Of a DNA stretch of 64,000 bases, positions 62,028-64,000 are shown piece after piece. The first letter of the stretch is position 1. Each line of letters begins with the position of its first letter. Source of the stretch: Isoetes taiwanensis (taxonomy: Eukaryota; Streptophyta; Lycopodiopsida; Isoetales; Isoetaceae); contig JAJEKV010000126.1 of assembly GCA_021234155.1 (NCBI GenBank), positions 124,001 to 188,000 of the forward strand. Direction: 5' to 3'. Made by a program: the position numbers and the translations under genes. The notes below the pieces were generated by a model. The model was not told where the DNA came from. It did no database searches and was given only the letters and a program-made list of their open reading frames with translations.

Positions 62028-62600
62028 GCTTCTTAGTAATTAATATATAGATCCTTAAAGTTTACCTATGTTTGCTTTTGTTAGGGCCCGAAGGGCCCAA
62101 AAATTTTTTTTAGTATAACAACCAACACATAACTACCATTAACATTAATTAACACAAACCATTGGGTCCAACACATTTAAATTAAAATCCCCCTAAACCC
62201 CTTTGGTTTGGGCATATTCACACTGGGGGTGACGAAAGGGCCAGAGAGCCCTTATAATTATGTTTTGCACGTACAAAATCAACACCATATAGTATATTAC
62301 CTGAAATCTTATAGTATTTTGCAAATCTTGTTATACATTATAACAAATTCTGTACATCCATACCCCACAAACGAGGAACTTTGTGTACGGTGTAGATTAA
62401 GGAATAAGGGGTGAATATGCCTATCCAACAGCTCTCGTTGCCCGGAGTCACCCCCGTGTGAATATGCACCCAAACCAAAGGGGGTTTAAGGGGGATTTTA
62501 ATTTAAATGTGTTGGACCCAATGGTTTGTGTTAATTAATGTTAATGGTAGTTATGTGTTGGTTGTTATGTGTTGGTTGTTATGTGTTAATGGTAGGAATA
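62028..62600. repeat. long inverted-repeat (fold-back) element, copy 2
   Basis: Left arm 62028-62235 contains GGGCCCGAAGGGCCC, TACCATTAACATTAATTAAC and CCCCTTTGGTTTGGGCATAT. Right arm about 62447-62600 is its inverse but lacks the outer palindrome and ends in a repeated TTATGTGTTGG phrase. The core (62240-62445) matches, in reverse orientation, the core of the element at 33.67-34.37 kb. No coding capacity. Confidence 0.85.
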
Positions 62601-64000
62601 AGGGGTGAATAGTAGAATCGTATGGCTTGGTCATGGCAATACAATTTTTAGGGAATCAACAATTAGCATTATATATGCCCTGTATATCTACGTTTGTCAA
62701 GGAATTCAATTGATCACCTAGGGTCAAGAGGCTTTTGCGATAACTCTATTGAGTTTAGAGATGTCGATGTGTAAGGGGAAGCGGACCATTTTGGTCAACA
62801 ACTGCCAAAGGTAGACTCTTAAGTCCCATCTTCAATGGTTTTAGCTTCCTACTCTAGTTTTTCATTCTGATGTCACATGTAAACTCGCTTTAATGGAGTC
62901 TTCTCGATGACTATTTTTTTTTTTGCCCAAATGTCTAGGGTAGTTGCGATCTAGCAAATAGAGGAGCTTATTTTTGTGATGTTGATAATTCACAAATCAA
63001 GGGAAGCATTCTATAACCTAAGAGATTATTATTATTTTACTCCTTGCATAGTTAAAAAATTCAATAGTGTGTTGCAACCCCCGAAGATCCGCCATAGGTG
63101 AATTATGTTGTCCACCAAAATCCTTTTGTGCAAAAAGCTTCTACTACCATCAAAAAGGAATATTTCACGAAAGGTTTGCAATAAACTCAAAACGAAAGCT
63201 ACGAATCTATCCGAGGCCTTGCAAAAATCCATAGAAAGCCCTAAGGTATGCACTTAGTGCGCCTTTTAAAATCAACTTGTTCTATGCAAGCCGTGGTATG
63301 CACATGTGCGCTTTAGAACATTCTCCTTCCATCCACAAATTTCAATAATGTTATGTAAGTTTAGAACATTCTCCTTCCATTCATAAATTTACATAATGCT
63401 GTGAAAAAAATGCACATGTTAAAACCTTAGTCCTAGTCTTGCAGATATGCTACTACTTGTTGCAGGAAACCAAGGCAAAAGATTCAGTTCCCCATTTGTT
63501 TCAGTTCGATAAGCTACAAAAGGTTCAAGGATATATGAAGCACCCTTGATTAGTAATAAAGCCAGATTCTTCCTATCATACGAATGTTGTTCTCAGAATA
63601 AGACATTTGCCAGTTCAATTGTTCTTCTTCTAAGACATTACCAGTTCAATTGTTCTAATTTTCTTGGCATCATGAGTTGAAGTAATGGCATATGGATTAA
63701 TCTCTGTTAAAATTGTTAAAAATCTCTGTTGAGAAAAGGGTCATATTTATGCAGTTACTTTGTGGTGTTGTTGATAATTGTGCATCCAGATTTATATGTT
63801 TATAAAAAACCAATCATAGATTGCATTCTCGACAGGTCTATGTTCCACTCTAGAACATATAGATCTAGCAGATATACAAAGAGGTCCAACGTTATACATA
63901 TTAAATAGACTTTAAATGTGCACTTCAACCATGACATGCAAAAGAAATGTTGTTATGGAGCAACCAATTTAATTTAGGAAAAGGGAAGAAGAATCACTAA
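62601..64000. other. intergenic, no gene recognised
   Basis: AT-rich DNA with a poly-T tract near 62912 and the duplication at 63.3 kb. The 73-codon minus-strand frame at 63032-63253 has no recognisable content. Confidence 0.35.
63312..63405. repeat. two-copy tandem duplication (48 bp)
   Basis: TTTAGAACATTCTCCTTCCA followed by TCCACAAATTTCAATAATG is repeated from 63360 with several substitutions. Confidence 0.9.

Noticed and set aside
1-64000. CRISPR arrays, operons, phage or bacterial genes
   Set aside because: The tandem repeats lack regular spacers, and genes have introns and plant-type content. Nothing prokaryotic was seen.

Overview
The window is nuclear DNA of a land plant. The evidence is a chloroplast-type ATP/ADP translocase gene with short GT-AG introns, a near-complete 5-oxoprolinase gene, a LAS1 homologue, a CAF1 fragment, a small secreted eight-cysteine (lipid-transfer-type) protein, and decayed Ty3/gypsy chromovirus, LINE, SINE and fold-back elements in AT-rich sequence. 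The species cannot be named from this; the short introns and low gene density would suit a non-seed plant or a small-intron gymnosperm, but that is a guess.

Layout: 1-6.3 kb holds one small minus-strand secreted-protein gene (1307-1594) and a LINE fragment. 6.37-8.6 kb is a plus-strand LAS1 homologue whose frame breaks after about 140 codons, followed by unidentified open stretches to 9.3 kb. 15.1-18.2 kb is a plus-strand plastid ATP/ADP translocase gene with G-box, TATA box and 5'UTR intron, but with at least one frame break in an otherwise strongly conserved protein. 19.4-20.1 kb is a second LINE fragment ending in an A-rich tail. 20.2-24.0 kb is the 5' half (LTR, gag, protease, RT, RNase H) of a chromovirus. 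26.6-31.5 kb is the OXP1 gene on the minus strand, with a tandem array of its own last codons and 3' flank directly downstream. 33.7-34.4 kb is a long fold-back element. 35.8-38.5 kb is the 3' half (integrase, chromodomain, LTR) of the same chromovirus family in the opposite orientation, itself hit by a 760-bp insert flanked by an 8-bp target duplication. From 38.5 kb to the end there is no intact gene that I recognise: only two-copy tandem duplications, a CAF1 pseudogene (50.9 kb), an orphan exon-like segment (53.3 kb), a degenerate Asp-Ser-Asn-coding repeat (53.8-54.3 kb), a tRNA-derived SINE (58.9 kb) and a second fold-back element (62.0-62.6 kb).

The genes do not form a functional cluster. 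The recognisable products act in glutathione recycling (OXP1), plastid energy import (NTT), pre-rRNA processing (LAS1) and mRNA deadenylation (CAF1). The most unusual features are structural: OXP1 lies between two complementary, inverted halves of one retroelement type, its 3' end has been serially duplicated, and a fold-back family with GC-rich palindromes recurs. I found no clearly new biological system.
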